From positions 4,278,001 to 4,342,000 of the forward strand of contig NZ_JACHNF010000001.1 in the NCBI RefSeq assembly GCF_014205295.1: 64,000 nucleotides of DNA, written 5' to 3'. The position numbers and the translations under genes are program-made. The notes below the pieces were generated by a model. The model saw only the letters and a program-made list of their open reading frames with translations. It was not told where the DNA came from and did no database searches. Every line of letters starts with the position of its first letter. The stretch's first letter is position 1. This document shows positions 8,550 through 16,776 of the stretch, piece after piece. Origin of the DNA: Kribbella solani (GTDB taxonomy: Bacteria; Actinomycetota; Actinomycetes; Propionibacteriales; Kribbellaceae).

Positions 8550-11176
8550 CAGCCGGTGTTCTGCAGGCCGGCTGCAACACCCGAAACGGTCAGCAACAAC
8601 AGCCGTCGGGTACGGATGACCTGCTCCTCGTCCAGTGAGTCATCGGTACGCAGCGTCCGGAGCGCCCGCAGTTGCAGGTAGCTGAGCGCATCGACGTACG
8701 GGTTGCGCAGCTCGACCGCACGGCCCAGTACACGCCGCCCCTGCAGCAGCCGCTCCTGGCCAAGCACCTTCAGCACCCACTCGGTAGTAAGTGCATGCTC
8801 GTCCAGCATCTGCTGCGTCAGCTCCGGCCGGTCACCCAGCTCGAGGTACCGGCCGAGGATGCGCCGATCCGTCTTCGCCAGCGACATCTCCGCGTTCTCC
8901 AGCATCACCTGGAACAACGGCCAGTTCTGGTTCGCCTCCTGCAGCAGAGGTACGTCACCAACTGCAGAGAGCGCTGTGCCCAGCCCGTACCAGCCTGGTG
9001 CGTTGACGCGCGCCTGCGACCAGGCGAACACCCACGGGATCGCCCGCAGGTCCTCCAGCGACGAAACCGCCACACCACGCCGGGCCGGACGTGAACCCAG
9101 TGGCAGCTGCCCCAGCTCCTCCAGCGGAGTCACCGTACTGAACCACTCCGCGAACCCGTCCGCCTTCACCAGCCGGTGGTACGCCGTCCGCGCAGCCTCG
9201 TCGAGCGTCTTCTCCATCACCGCGAACCGCTCCGCGGCCACAGTGGCCCGCTCCTCGATCGCAGGGGTCGACGCCAGCAGCGTCGCCGCAGTGACCTGCT
9301 CGATGTGCCGCTGCGCGATCGGAGCGTTCCCGTACCGAGCCGGAATCGCCTCACCCTGTTCAGTGAGCTTGAACCGACCAGCAACCGAGCCAGGAGCCTG
9401 TGCAAGTACTGCGCGGTTGGCCGGGCCACCACCACGGCCCAGTGCACCACCACGACCGTGGAACAGCGTGAGCCGGATGGCATTGCGCTGCGCCCAGGCA
9501 GTGATCCGCGCCTGCGCGTCGTACAGCGCCAGCGTCGCCGACACCGGTCCGACGTCCTTGGCGGAGTCGGAGTAGCCCAGCATCACCTCGAAGCGCCGGT
9601 CGTTCGCAGTGAGCCGATGGCGTACGCGGGTGAGCTGGATGGCGTTGTCCAGCACCTCCACCGAGTTCTGCAGGTCTTCACCGGTTTCGAACAGCGGCAC
9701 GACATCCAGCTCGATCGGACGGCCGTCAAGCGCGGCGTCCGCCAGCTCGTACACAGCTGCGAGGTCACCGGCGTTGCGGGTGAACGACACGACGTACCGA
9801 CGGCAGGCCTCCGGGCCGAAGCGCTGCTGGATCTGTGCGATCACCCGCAGCGTCGCCAGCACCTCTTCGGTCTTGTCCGACAGCTCACCGCCGCCCAGCA
9901 CCTCCTCCAGCGCCTTGGCGTGGACGGAGGAGTGCTGGCGGATCTCCAGCTCGGCCAAGTGGAAGCCGAACGAGTTCACCTGCCAGATGAGTTGCTGCAG
10001 CTCGCCGTACGCCTGGCGTGGCGCACCAGCGGTCACCAGGGAGTCCTGCAGCACCTTCAGCTCGTGCAGGAAGTCAGCGGAGCGCGGGTAGCCGAAGTCA
10101 GCGTCCCGGGACCGAGTGGCCGCCAACCGGCGCGCCGCGAGCAGCAGCAGCTGCCGGTGTGGCTCGGAGGGCGAACGGGACTCGATGTCCCCGATCAGCT
10201 CCGGGTTCACCGCACGGGCGTCCTCCAGCAGCCGACGGACCGGCGCGGACGGCGGCGTGGTCGCGGCGTCCAGCGTCAGCGAACGGCCGAGTTGCTCAGT
10301 GGCCCGCTCCAGCGCCCGGAGCACGTGGTCGGCCTGGATCTGCATCGCCTCGCGCGTGATCGCGGCGGTCACGTTCGGGTTGCCGTCGCGGTCACCACCG
10401 ATCCACGACCCCAGATGCACGAACGGGGCCACCACCGGCGTACGCGTCCCGGCCGCGTCTCCGGCCAGCGCGTCGTCGAGCCGCCGGTACACGTTGCCGA
10501 CGACATCGAACAGCGTCTCCTCGAAGACCGCCATCGCCGACCGGACCTCGTCCAGCGGAGTCGGGCGGCTGGTGCGGAGCTGGGACGTACGCCAGAGGAC
10601 GTCGACCTGCTCGACCAGCCGGCGACGGTTCCCGGCCAGGTCGCTGTCACCGGCACGCGGGTCGTGCCGCTCGTCCAGCAACGACGAGATGCGGCGGATC
10701 GTCGCCAGTACGGCACGGCGCCGCGCTTCGGTCGGATGCGCCGTCAGCACCGGGCGGAACTCCAGGCCGTTCAGCAACGCCCGCGCCTGCTGCTCGCCGC
10801 TCTCCTTGGTGATCTGCTCGACCGCCTGGGCCAGCTCCGAAACCACCGCCTCGCTGCCGGCCCGATCACGCTCACGCAGCACGCGCGCGCGATGCAGCTC
10901 CTCGCTGAGGTTCGTCAGATGGAAATAGCAGGTGAAGGCACGGGCCACGTCCTCGGCACGCTCGTGCGGCCAGGAGGCCACCAGCGCCTCGGCCGCGGCA
11001 CCGTCGCCGGCGATGGTCAGCTCACGCAGCTTCTCGACGTCGTCGAGCAGCGGCTGACCGGCATACTCGACCAGAACTTTGCCGAGGATCTCGCCGAGCA
11101 GGCGGACGTCGGCCCTGAGTTCCTCAGGCACCTCGAACCGCGCGCGGGTACGGGTCTCACTTCCGGTCTCGCTCAC
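8549..11176 (-). CDS. ppc: Phosphoenolpyruvate carboxylase
   Basis: This enzyme converts PEP and bicarbonate to oxaloacetate to refill the TCA cycle. Catalytic marks are LTAHPTEARRR (active-site His, about residue 150), GYSDSAKDVGPVSA, and FHGRGGALGRGGGPANRAVLAQ. The C-terminus ends in the family-typical QNTG. The reading frame is open to 11227, but the GTG at 11176 (VSETGSETRTRA) has AGGGTGG a few bases ahead and fits the family length (about 875 residues). It is cotranscribed with birA. Many allosteric PEPCs respond to acetyl-CoA and aspartate; that is family knowledge, not visible here. Confidence 0.96.
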   Translation of the reverse strand: MSETGSETRTRARFEVPEELRADVRLLGEILGKVLVEYAGQPLLDDVEKLRELTIAGDGAAAEALVASWPHERAEDVARAFTCYFHLTNLSEELHRARVLRERDRAGSEAVVSELAQAVEQITKESGEQQARALLNGLEFRPVLTAHPTEARRRAVLATIRRISSLLDERHDPRAGDSDLAGNRRRLVEQVDVLWRTSQLRTSRPTPLDEVRSAMAVFEETLFDVVGNVYRRLDDALAGDAAGTRTPVVAPFVHLGSWIGGDRDGNPNVTAAITREAMQIQADHVLRALERATEQLGRSLTLDAATTPPSAPVRRLLEDARAVNPELIGDIESRSPSEPHRQLLLLAARRLAATRSRDADFGYPRSADFLHELKVLQDSLVTAGAPRQAYGELQQLIWQVNSFGFHLAELEIRQHSSVHAKALEEVLGGGELSDKTEEVLATLRVIAQIQQRFGPEACRRYVVSFTRNAGDLAAVYELADAALDGRPIELDVVPLFETGEDLQNSVEVLDNAIQLTRVRHRLTANDRRFEVMLGYSDSAKDVGPVSATLALYDAQARITAWAQRNAIRLTLFHGRGGALGRGGGPANRAVLAQAPGSVAGRFKLTEQGEAIPARYGNAPIAQRHIEQVTAATLLASTPAIEERATVAAERFAVMEKTLDEAARTAYHRLVKADGFAEWFSTVTPLEELGQLPLGSRPARRGVAVSSLEDLRAIPWVFAWSQARVNAPGWYGLGTALSAVGDVPLLQEANQNWPLFQVMLENAEMSLAKTDRRILGRYLELGDRPELTQQMLDEHALTTEWVLKVLGQERLLQGRRVLGRAVELRNPYVDALSYLQLRALRTLRTDDSLDEEQVIRTRRLLLLTVSGVAAGLQNTG

Positions 11177-11308
11177 GTTCGCCCACCCTATCGGCGGACG
11201 CGCGTCGCCGCCGCCGAGTCCATCCACTGGAAGCCGATCGTGACCGACTGCTCAGCTACCCCACAGTTTTGACCACTCTGCGTCACCGGTCCGCGCATTC
11301 GTCAGTAC

Positions 11309-11341
11309 TTGACAAAGCCACGGCCACATAGGAAATTCCTA
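11309..11341 (+). promoter_or_regulatory. Putative promoter/operator before the SCP2 gene
   Basis: A TTGACA hexamer at 11309-11314 is followed 14 bases later by the perfect palindrome TAGGAAATTCCTA (11329-11341). The hexamer matches a -35 element, but no convincing -10 lies at standard spacing, so the site is tentative. The palindrome sits 35 bases ahead of the 11376 start codon and could be an operator in the gap between divergent ppc and this gene. Confidence 0.35.
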
Positions 11342-11375
11342 CGGTCTGGTAGGGAAGCTGCCGCGGGGGTGGTCG

Positions 11376-11855
11376 ATGACCGAACGAGGCAGTGCCGGCT
11401 GGCTGGAGTCCGAGGGTGTCGCCGCCCTGGACGCGAGCGAGCTGGCCCGACTGGTCGACCGGACGTCGGAGCGGGAGCTTCGGCATCGACTCATCGGGGG
11501 AGTACGAGAGATCGCGTTGCGCGAGATCTTTCGCCGGATGCCGGAGTACCTCCGACCCGCCCGGGCCGCCGGATTCGAAGCTGTCATCAGCTGGCAGATC
11601 ACCGGCGCGGGCGGGTCCGCCCGGCCCGAAGCCGTCACCGAGTACTGCCTGCACATCCACGACGGCCACTGCACCCTGAAACCACCCGGCGGCGCCGCGG
11701 ACATCTCCATCCGCACCGACCCCACCACCCTGCTCCGAGTAGTCACCGGCAACGAGGACCCGATCACCGCCGTCCTCAAACAACACCTCACCGTCCAAGG
11801 CGACCTGGTCCGAGCCGCCCGCCTAACCAAACTATTCGCCGCCGGCCCCAGCTAA
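11376..11855 (+). CDS. SCP2 sterol-carrier-fold protein
   Basis: The 159-residue protein has an all-helical N-terminal third and a C-terminal SCP2-like fold: VISWQITGAGG...EYCLHIHDGHC, then ADISIRTDPTTLLRVVTGNEDPITAV and GDLVRAARLTKLF, a typical SCP2 sequence path. Such domains bind lipids or acyl-CoA in a hydrophobic pocket. No enzyme domain is attached, so a carrier or sensor role is possible but unproven. The ATG start has GGGGGTGG just upstream. It is divergent from ppc and convergent with the unknown metallopeptidase-like gene. Confidence 0.72.
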   Translation: MTERGSAGWLESEGVAALDASELARLVDRTSERELRHRLIGGVREIALREIFRRMPEYLRPARAAGFEAVISWQITGAGGSARPEAVTEYCLHIHDGHCTLKPPGGAADISIRTDPTTLLRVVTGNEDPITAVLKQHLTVQGDLVRAARLTKLFAAGPS

Positions 11856-11922
11856 CAGCCGGCGCTCGGAGTCAGCCGGCTCGGATGGTCGGTGGGCTGA
11901 ACAGACGGGGGATGGTGGATGG

Positions 11923-13020
11923 TCAGCGGGCTGGTGGTTCGGTGGAGCGGCCGGTCGCGGGGCCCGAGTTCGGGCCGCCGGAGCGTCCGTCCCCGCCCTC
12001 CCCCTGCCGAACCCGCACCGCCTCCGAAGCCGGCAACTGAGCCCCGAACGCCGCCCGCAGGTTCACATCATGTTCTTGGTCTTGGTCCGGCCACCCACCC
12101 GTCTGCTGATGGCCACGCTGTTCCTGCCGCCCCCGGCTCTGTTGCTGCTGTTGCTCGGGACCGGAGCCGTAGTACGCCTCGGCGCTGCGAACGATGTCCA
12201 TCGCGAAGTCTGCGAGCTCCATACCTGTCTGCCTGGAGACCGACCGGCGATTGACCGCGGGATCGGCGTTGTCCTTCAGCTCCATCAGCCCGGCGAACCC
12301 ATGGTGAATCTCCCCGGCAAGCTCCTCCCGAATCGCCTCCTGCTCCTTGACCGGCACGAGATTCGGCAGCTGCGACGCATCGAACAACAGATCCGCCGCC
12401 ACCCACGGCTTTCCGTCGCGCTGCTGCCCGGCCATCTGCCGCAACACCTCGTCACCGTCGAGACCGGTCTCGATCCCGACCTGGTCGGCGAACGCGCGGG
12501 CGGCGGGCTCCCACGCGGGGTACGAGTGCGGCCCACGCTGTTTCTGCACCGCCAGCACGCCCTCGACCAGAGCTCGGGGCAGGACCTGACGGGCGACCCG
12601 GTCGACCACGGCCTGACTCCAGGCCTCGGTGACCCCTTCCTCGATCGCCTTGGATTCGGGCACCTTCATGGCTTCGAGCCGATCGCGGTGCTTGACGCCC
12701 TTCGGCGCCAGCAAATGCGTGTACTCGTGGATGACGGTCTTGAGCGCGTTCCGGAACCGTATCCAGTCCCGTACGGTCGCCCCTTGCCCGCCGGTCGCGA
12801 ACATCCTCTGCAGGGGCTCGATGACCGAGTCCTGATCGAAGCTGATCCGGCCGGCCGGATCGGCCCTGCCCCGCAAGCCTGGCTGGTCGGTGTAGCCGAT
12901 CCAGCCGTTCCACAACGACTGGGCGGCGCCGGACTCCCGCAGGACCGCCTGCTGGATCCGTTCGAAGAGCCCGTTGCCGATATCCGGAACCGGGCTGTCG
13001 TGCCGTCTGCGGAGGGCCAT
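11923..13020 (-). CDS. Unknown protein with HExxH metallopeptidase-like motif (cluster gene E)
   Basis: I do not recognise a named family for this 365-residue protein. It has VIHEYTHLL (HExxH) near residue 95 and, 20-30 residues on, IEEGVTEAWS, which could give the third zinc-ligand glutamate of a gluzincin-type peptidase. The first 275 residues look folded; the last 90 are Gln/Gly/Pro rich, disordered, and contain a Q5 run. No signal peptide or membrane helix is seen, so it should be cytosolic. GAGG lies six bases before the ATG. It starts one base after the stop of gene D, so it is the last gene of a likely operon. Confidence 0.65.
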   Translation of the reverse strand: MALRRRHDSPVPDIGNGLFERIQQAVLRESGAAQSLWNGWIGYTDQPGLRGRADPAGRISFDQDSVIEPLQRMFATGGQGATVRDWIRFRNALKTVIHEYTHLLAPKGVKHRDRLEAMKVPESKAIEEGVTEAWSQAVVDRVARQVLPRALVEGVLAVQKQRGPHSYPAWEPAARAFADQVGIETGLDGDEVLRQMAGQQRDGKPWVAADLLFDASQLPNLVPVKEQEAIREELAGEIHHGFAGLMELKDNADPAVNRRSVSRQTGMELADFAMDIVRSAEAYYGSGPEQQQQQSRGRQEQRGHQQTGGWPDQDQEHDVNLRAAFGAQLPASEAVRVRQGEGGDGRSGGPNSGPATGRSTEPPAR

Positions 13021-13021
13021 C

Positions 13022-13432
13022 TCAAACCTCGGTTTCCAGCTCGATGATCTCGGCCAGTGACTCGTTCAGCTCCAGCACGGCAGCACATTCGGCAGGCGTG
13101 GGTGCGACCCGCGCGATCCGGTTGATTTCGGCCATCGCGGTCGCCGCGCGAACCCGGCGTTCGACCGGCGTACCGTCCGGGGCGAGGGCACGGAGCAGTA
13201 CGTTCGAGGCTGCTCGCAAGGACTCACTCTCTGGGGTACGGGCCTCGATGACGAGGTTGTCGAGGGTGGTCAGGTAGCGGCGTGCCTTCGCCCGCTCCGC
13301 GTCGTCCCGGATCGTCTCGGCATCCGCCCGCAACCGCTCCACGGCGGCCGCCAAAGCTTCCGGCTCAACGAGCTCCCGGCCCCAGGAGCGCAACACCCGG
13401 CGTCGCGCAGCGTCGAACTCCACGTACTCCAC
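13022..13432 (-). CDS. Unknown helical protein, paralogue of 13735-14430 (cluster gene D)
   Basis: A 136-residue, probably all-helical protein of unknown function. The GTG at 13432 gives VEYVEFDAARRR, which aligns without gaps to MEYAEFDAERRR of gene C; the track upstream of this start is low-complexity and not conserved, so I rejected it. About half of the aligned residues are identical, including W-G-x-E, RYL-x-TLD-x-LV, ARTP-x-SE and AEI-x-RIA-x-x-APT. No membrane segment, signal or catalytic motif is visible. Stop and next start (gene E) are one base apart. The ribosome-binding site is weak. Confidence 0.65.
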   Translation of the reverse strand: MEYVEFDAARRRVLRSWGRELVEPEALAAAVERLRADAETIRDDAERAKARRYLTTLDNLVIEARTPESESLRAASNVLLRALAPDGTPVERRVRAATAMAEINRIARVAPTPAECAAVLELNESLAEIIELETEV

Positions 13433-13734
13433 GTGAGCATCATTCCATCGGCGAACGCACTCCAGCCCGCAGCCGCGCGGAGCCGACGCTCCGAATCCCC
13501 CCAACCCACCGGGTCCACCAGCACGCCGGACACCCCGGCTCGGATACCAGGTACGCACCGGGTGCCGAGTACGAGCCAGGTCCCGGGTACGCGCCAGGCG
13601 CCGGGGGCGAGCGCGGCGGTCGCGTCACGTGCCTCGACGACGACCGGGTGATGGGCGCCGGGTGATGGGTGATGGGTGCGAGCCCGGTGTTGGGTGCGAG
13701 CCGGGTGCCGAGCCGGACCGGGGCGGGTGGCTTC
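13433..13734. other. 300-bp low-complexity spacer between cluster genes C and D
   Basis: No convincing gene is present. The sequence is built of degenerate short repeats such as CCGGGTACGCGCCAGG, GGGTGATGGG and GGGTGCGAGCC, in the same style as the minisatellites elsewhere in the window. The plus-strand open frame across it has a Pro/Gly/Tyr pattern that is a by-product of the repeats. Part may once have coded for a disordered tail like that of gene C. Confidence 0.5.
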
Positions 13735-14430
13735 TCAGAACTCGCGGCCTGGTGCCTTCGGTGTGCTGCCGGTGGTCGGCCGGGCCGGGGCGGCGCCGGA
13801 GCGTTGCCCGGGAAATTGTCCTGGCCGGCGCAGTGCCGGGTCGTTGGCGAAACCCGCGGTCCGATCGTCGACGCCGGTCTCCTCGACGCCGGACTCGCCG
13901 ACGCCGGAATCACTGATGCCGGACTCGCCGACGCCGGATCCGTCGACGGCGGACCGTGGCGCGATGATGGAGGGGCCGTCGGCCGCCCTGGCGACGCCTG
14001 GGCCGGCTTCGGGCTGATCGCCTTCGGCGTCCAGGAGGTCGAGGGTCTCGGCCAGCGTTTCGATGTGTTCGAGGGCGGCGTCGTGCTCCTCTTGGGTCGG
14101 AGCGGTGGCCGCGATCCGGGTGATCTCGGCGATCCCCTCCTCGGCACGGAGGCGGCGCTCGGCAGCCGTACCAATGGGTGCGACCGCCCGCTGCATCGCA
14201 TCGGAGGCCCGCTGGACGGTCTCACTGCCGGGAGTACGTGCCGCGTCCACCAGAGCGTCCAGCGTCTCGAGGTAACGGTCAGCTTTGAGCCGATCTTGTT
14301 GACCAGGGATAGTCGCTGCCTGCCGGCGCAGGTTTTCGACCATCGTGCGCAGTACGGCCGGGTCGGTGATCTCCTCACCCCAGGCGTTGGTGATCCGGCG
14401 GCGTTCGGCGTCGAACTCGGCGTACTCCAC
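13735..14430 (-). CDS. Unknown helical protein with repeat tail (cluster gene C)
   Basis: A 231-residue protein. Residues 1-140 are helical and homologous to gene D (see that entry). Residues 150-231 are a disordered, acidic tail that includes five five-residue units of the type SGVGE/SGISD, encoded by a 15-bp minisatellite at 13870-13944. The start is GTG (MEYAEFDAERRR). The upstream gene ends 24 bases before. No catalytic motif, membrane span or export signal is seen. The function is unknown. Confidence 0.65.
   Translation of the reverse strand: MEYAEFDAERRRITNAWGEEITDPAVLRTMVENLRRQAATIPGQQDRLKADRYLETLDALVDAARTPGSETVQRASDAMQRAVAPIGTAAERRLRAEEGIAEITRIAATAPTQEEHDAALEHIETLAETLDLLDAEGDQPEAGPGVARAADGPSIIAPRSAVDGSGVGESGISDSGVGESGVEETGVDDRTAGFANDPALRRPGQFPGQRSGAAPARPTTGSTPKAPGREF
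13870..13944. repeat. 15-bp coding minisatellite, five units
   Basis: Five imperfect units of GACGCCGGACTCGCC lie inside the tail of gene C and stay in frame (five codons per unit). Confidence 0.8.
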
Positions 14431-14454
14431 GTGCCTAGTTTGGCATCCTCGGTG

Positions 14455-16506
14455 TCAGCGGTCGTGGATTTGGCCGGGCTTGTTCGGCGAGCCCTTCCCG
14501 GGTACCGCCCGCGAATCCTCCGTCCCGGCACCAGGCCCACCCGCCGCACTCCCCGGCGGCCGAAGCGCCGGATCACGCCCCGGCACAAACCGAGTCAACT
14601 CACCATCAACACCAGCCCCCTCCCCCACCTGCTCCGTCCGGTCAGCCTGCTCCGCCAGAACGACCTGTTCTGCCGGAGGTGGCTGAGGGGTGTGGGCTGC
14701 TTGCTCGGTGGCTAGGAACCAGGCTTCGTCTTCGAGTTGATCTGGGGGTACCAGGCCCTCCGTGGCCGCGTCGTGGGCCTCGGCGAGCAGGCGTTGCTCG
14801 ATGGCGCGTTCCTCCTCGGCGATCTGTTCGGCGAGGGCGGCTGCCTCCTGTTCGGCGCGGGCGGCTGCCTCGGCCGCGCGGGCTTCTACGTGGGTTTCGA
14901 CGATCTGGTTGGCGAGGCGGCCGGTCTGATGTCCGTACCGGAAAGGATCGGCAACGGACTGGTCGTGGACGAACGTCTGCTCACCGCCGGCCCACCGATC
15001 CAATTCGCCGGGCAGCGCGTCGAACCTCTGGTCGATCTGCTCCGCGATCTCGTCGGCAACGCGCAACCGCTCGGTCGGCTCGAGCCACGGCTCGACCAAG
15101 GGCCCGGTCACCAGCGCGTCCGCCACCGTCTCGCTCATCCGGATCCGGTCCTGCCCGGTCATCAGCCGCAGCGTCTCGCCGTCCTGCCGCCGGGCGGCGA
15201 CATCGATCGCGCTGGCAAACCCGCGCGCCGCTGGTGCAAGCCGCTGATCCGCTGCCGGCGCCTCGCGTACCTGCCGCGCCTGCTCCGACGGCAACGACAG
15301 GTCGACGATCTTCGCGTAGTTGTCCTCCGCGAACGCCTGACCGACCGCCTGGTCGATCACCGTGTACCGCGGCGCGAACTCGACCGCCGCCGCCTCGAGC
15401 GTGGAACTGTAGTCATCCGGCACCGCCATCCGCGCGTACGAAGCGGCCACCACCTGGAGCGCTTCCCGCGCGGTCGCCGCCTGCTCCGTGGTCAGCGGGT
15501 GCTCCGAACTGCTTTCCATCAACGCGCTCAGGGCCATGATCTGCGTCGCGCTCAATCGAAGCGTGGCGTCGGGAGCCTGGCCAAGCTCAATCTGGATCCG
15601 GCCGTTCCACCGGGACCCCGGCGCCTCGGAGAGTTCACCGACAACGTCCTGGACCTGCCGGCACAGCGCGTCGACCGACTTCGGCCGCGGTTCCTCGGGC
15701 CAGCCGAATTCGTCGAAGCTGCGGTACAGGTCCGACATCGTCTCGTTGCCGAGCTTGCTGGCGGTGGTGATCGCGTCCGCGCCAAGGTTCGCCGCTGCCC
15801 GCCTGGCCCGGAAGTTGGCCACCACGTCGGTACCCGGCCGCTGCCGCTCCGCGCGCTCGAACTGGGACTCGATCTGGTGCGCGAGGTCTTCGACGAGCGT
15901 GTCCCGTTGCCGCGCCGGCAGCGCCTGGTACTGGTCCCGTGGTTCGAGCAGCATCCGCGCGGCCGCCGGTGCGACCGCGCTCCGGCCGGCCGCGACCAGG
16001 TCCCGCAGTACTTCCCGCTCGCTGCCTTCGGTGCGCGCGATGATCGACACCACCACCGCCCGCGCGGCGAGTACGTCGCCCTCGTGCTGCCGCGGTTCGA
16101 ACTTGCCGAGGTACGCCGCCTGTCCCTCCGGCAGCAGCTGCGCCATCAGCCGCGGCATCGCGGACTCGGCGTACGCCCGGCTGATCCCGGCCTCGAAGCG
16201 GTCCCGGCCCAGGTCGTAGATCTCACCGAGCGGCCGCTCGCGGGCCACCAGTACTCCGGCGCAGGCCGCGACCGTCTCGGTCAAGGCCTCCCGAAGCGCT
16301 GGACGTACGTCCACCTGCCCCAGCGCCGGTCTCAGCTGGTCCGGGTGGTGCAGGTTGTCCGCGAGCGGTCGTAGGTAACGCTCGATGGTCCTCGTCACCC
16401 GGTCGGCGATCTGCTCGCCGACGGCGAGTGAGCGGGTTCCGGTGTCGGCGACCACGAGCTCGTTGATTCTCTGGACCAGAGCACTGACCGTCGCGTCTGC
16501 CATCAC
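14455..16506 (-). CDS. Large unknown helical protein (cluster gene B)
   Basis: A 683-residue protein with no named domain I can recognise. Residues 1-520 are predicted mostly helical (for example ALREALTETVAACAGVLVAR, TMSDLYRSFDEFGWPEE). About residues 530-560 form an Ala/Glu-rich coiled-coil (ARAAEAAARAEQEAAALAEQ). The last 110 residues are disordered. The segment F-D-A-LP-x2-L-x2-W near residue 495 resembles F-N-E-LP-x2-L-x2-W in gene A, which hints that A is a short relative of the B C-terminal part. Starts are GTG 16506 or ATG 16503. No signal peptide or membrane helix is visible. Confidence 0.65.
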   Translation of the reverse strand: MMADATVSALVQRINELVVADTGTRSLAVGEQIADRVTRTIERYLRPLADNLHHPDQLRPALGQVDVRPALREALTETVAACAGVLVARERPLGEIYDLGRDRFEAGISRAYAESAMPRLMAQLLPEGQAAYLGKFEPRQHEGDVLAARAVVVSIIARTEGSEREVLRDLVAAGRSAVAPAAARMLLEPRDQYQALPARQRDTLVEDLAHQIESQFERAERQRPGTDVVANFRARRAAANLGADAITTASKLGNETMSDLYRSFDEFGWPEEPRPKSVDALCRQVQDVVGELSEAPGSRWNGRIQIELGQAPDATLRLSATQIMALSALMESSSEHPLTTEQAATAREALQVVAASYARMAVPDDYSSTLEAAAVEFAPRYTVIDQAVGQAFAEDNYAKIVDLSLPSEQARQVREAPAADQRLAPAARGFASAIDVAARRQDGETLRLMTGQDRIRMSETVADALVTGPLVEPWLEPTERLRVADEIAEQIDQRFDALPGELDRWAGGEQTFVHDQSVADPFRYGHQTGRLANQIVETHVEARAAEAAARAEQEAAALAEQIAEEERAIEQRLLAEAHDAATEGLVPPDQLEDEAWFLATEQAAHTPQPPPAEQVVLAEQADRTEQVGEGAGVDGELTRFVPGRDPALRPPGSAAGGPGAGTEDSRAVPGKGSPNKPGQIHDR

Positions 16507-16520
16507 CGCAACCTACCGCC

Positions 16521-16554
16521 GCGGAGGGTTGCCGACCGGTCGGCAACCCTCCGC
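16521..16554. repeat. Perfect 34-bp palindrome, ACCGGT core
   Basis: All 17 base pairs of each arm match, from GCGGAGGG to CCCTCCGC, centred on ACCGGT with no loop. It lies only 15 bases upstream of the gene B start. Shape suits a dimeric DNA-binding protein site better than a loop-bearing terminator. Confidence 0.85.
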
Positions 16555-16557
16555 CGC

Positions 16558-16587
16558 CATCCGCCCCAAACCGGTTTGGGGCGGATG
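16558..16587. repeat. Perfect 30-bp palindrome, CCAAACCGGTTTGG core
   Basis: A second loop-free perfect palindrome centred 35 bases from the first. It contains the 18-mer CCCCAAACCGGTTTGGGG, which recurs at 16636. Confidence 0.85.
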
Positions 16588-16635
16588 CCGACGTAGAGCG
16601 GGGAGGGTTGTGCCCCTGCAATGGGCAGTTAGGCA

Positions 16636-16653
16636 CCCCAAACCGGTTTGGGG
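16636..16653. repeat. Perfect 18-bp palindrome, third copy
   Basis: CCCCAAACCGGTTTGGGG repeats the core of the 16558 palindrome, centred 72 bases further on. The three sites fill the gap between genes A and B. Confidence 0.85.
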
Positions 16654-16776
16654 GGGGTAACGGGTGGGGGTGCCGGCTACGGCGGCTGGGGTCGCGGAGT
16701 GCTCGGTTTGCGGGCCGGGCTGCCGGGGTGTCCCGTTTGAGCTGGCCGGCCGATGGCCGGGGCGTCACGTTTCGGG

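Noticed and set aside
9176-11272. A plus-strand frame of almost 700 codons opposite ppc
   Set aside because: It is the antisense shadow of a certain ppc gene; the text is Arg/Gln/Val-rich with no domain, as expected from GC-rich codon bias.
12070-13047. A plus-strand frame of 325 codons opposite gene E
   Set aside because: No homology pattern and no ribosome site; the minus strand has HExxH and correct operon spacing.
14679-15539. A 286-codon plus-strand Arg/Pro-rich frame
   Set aside because: Shadow of gene B on the other strand.
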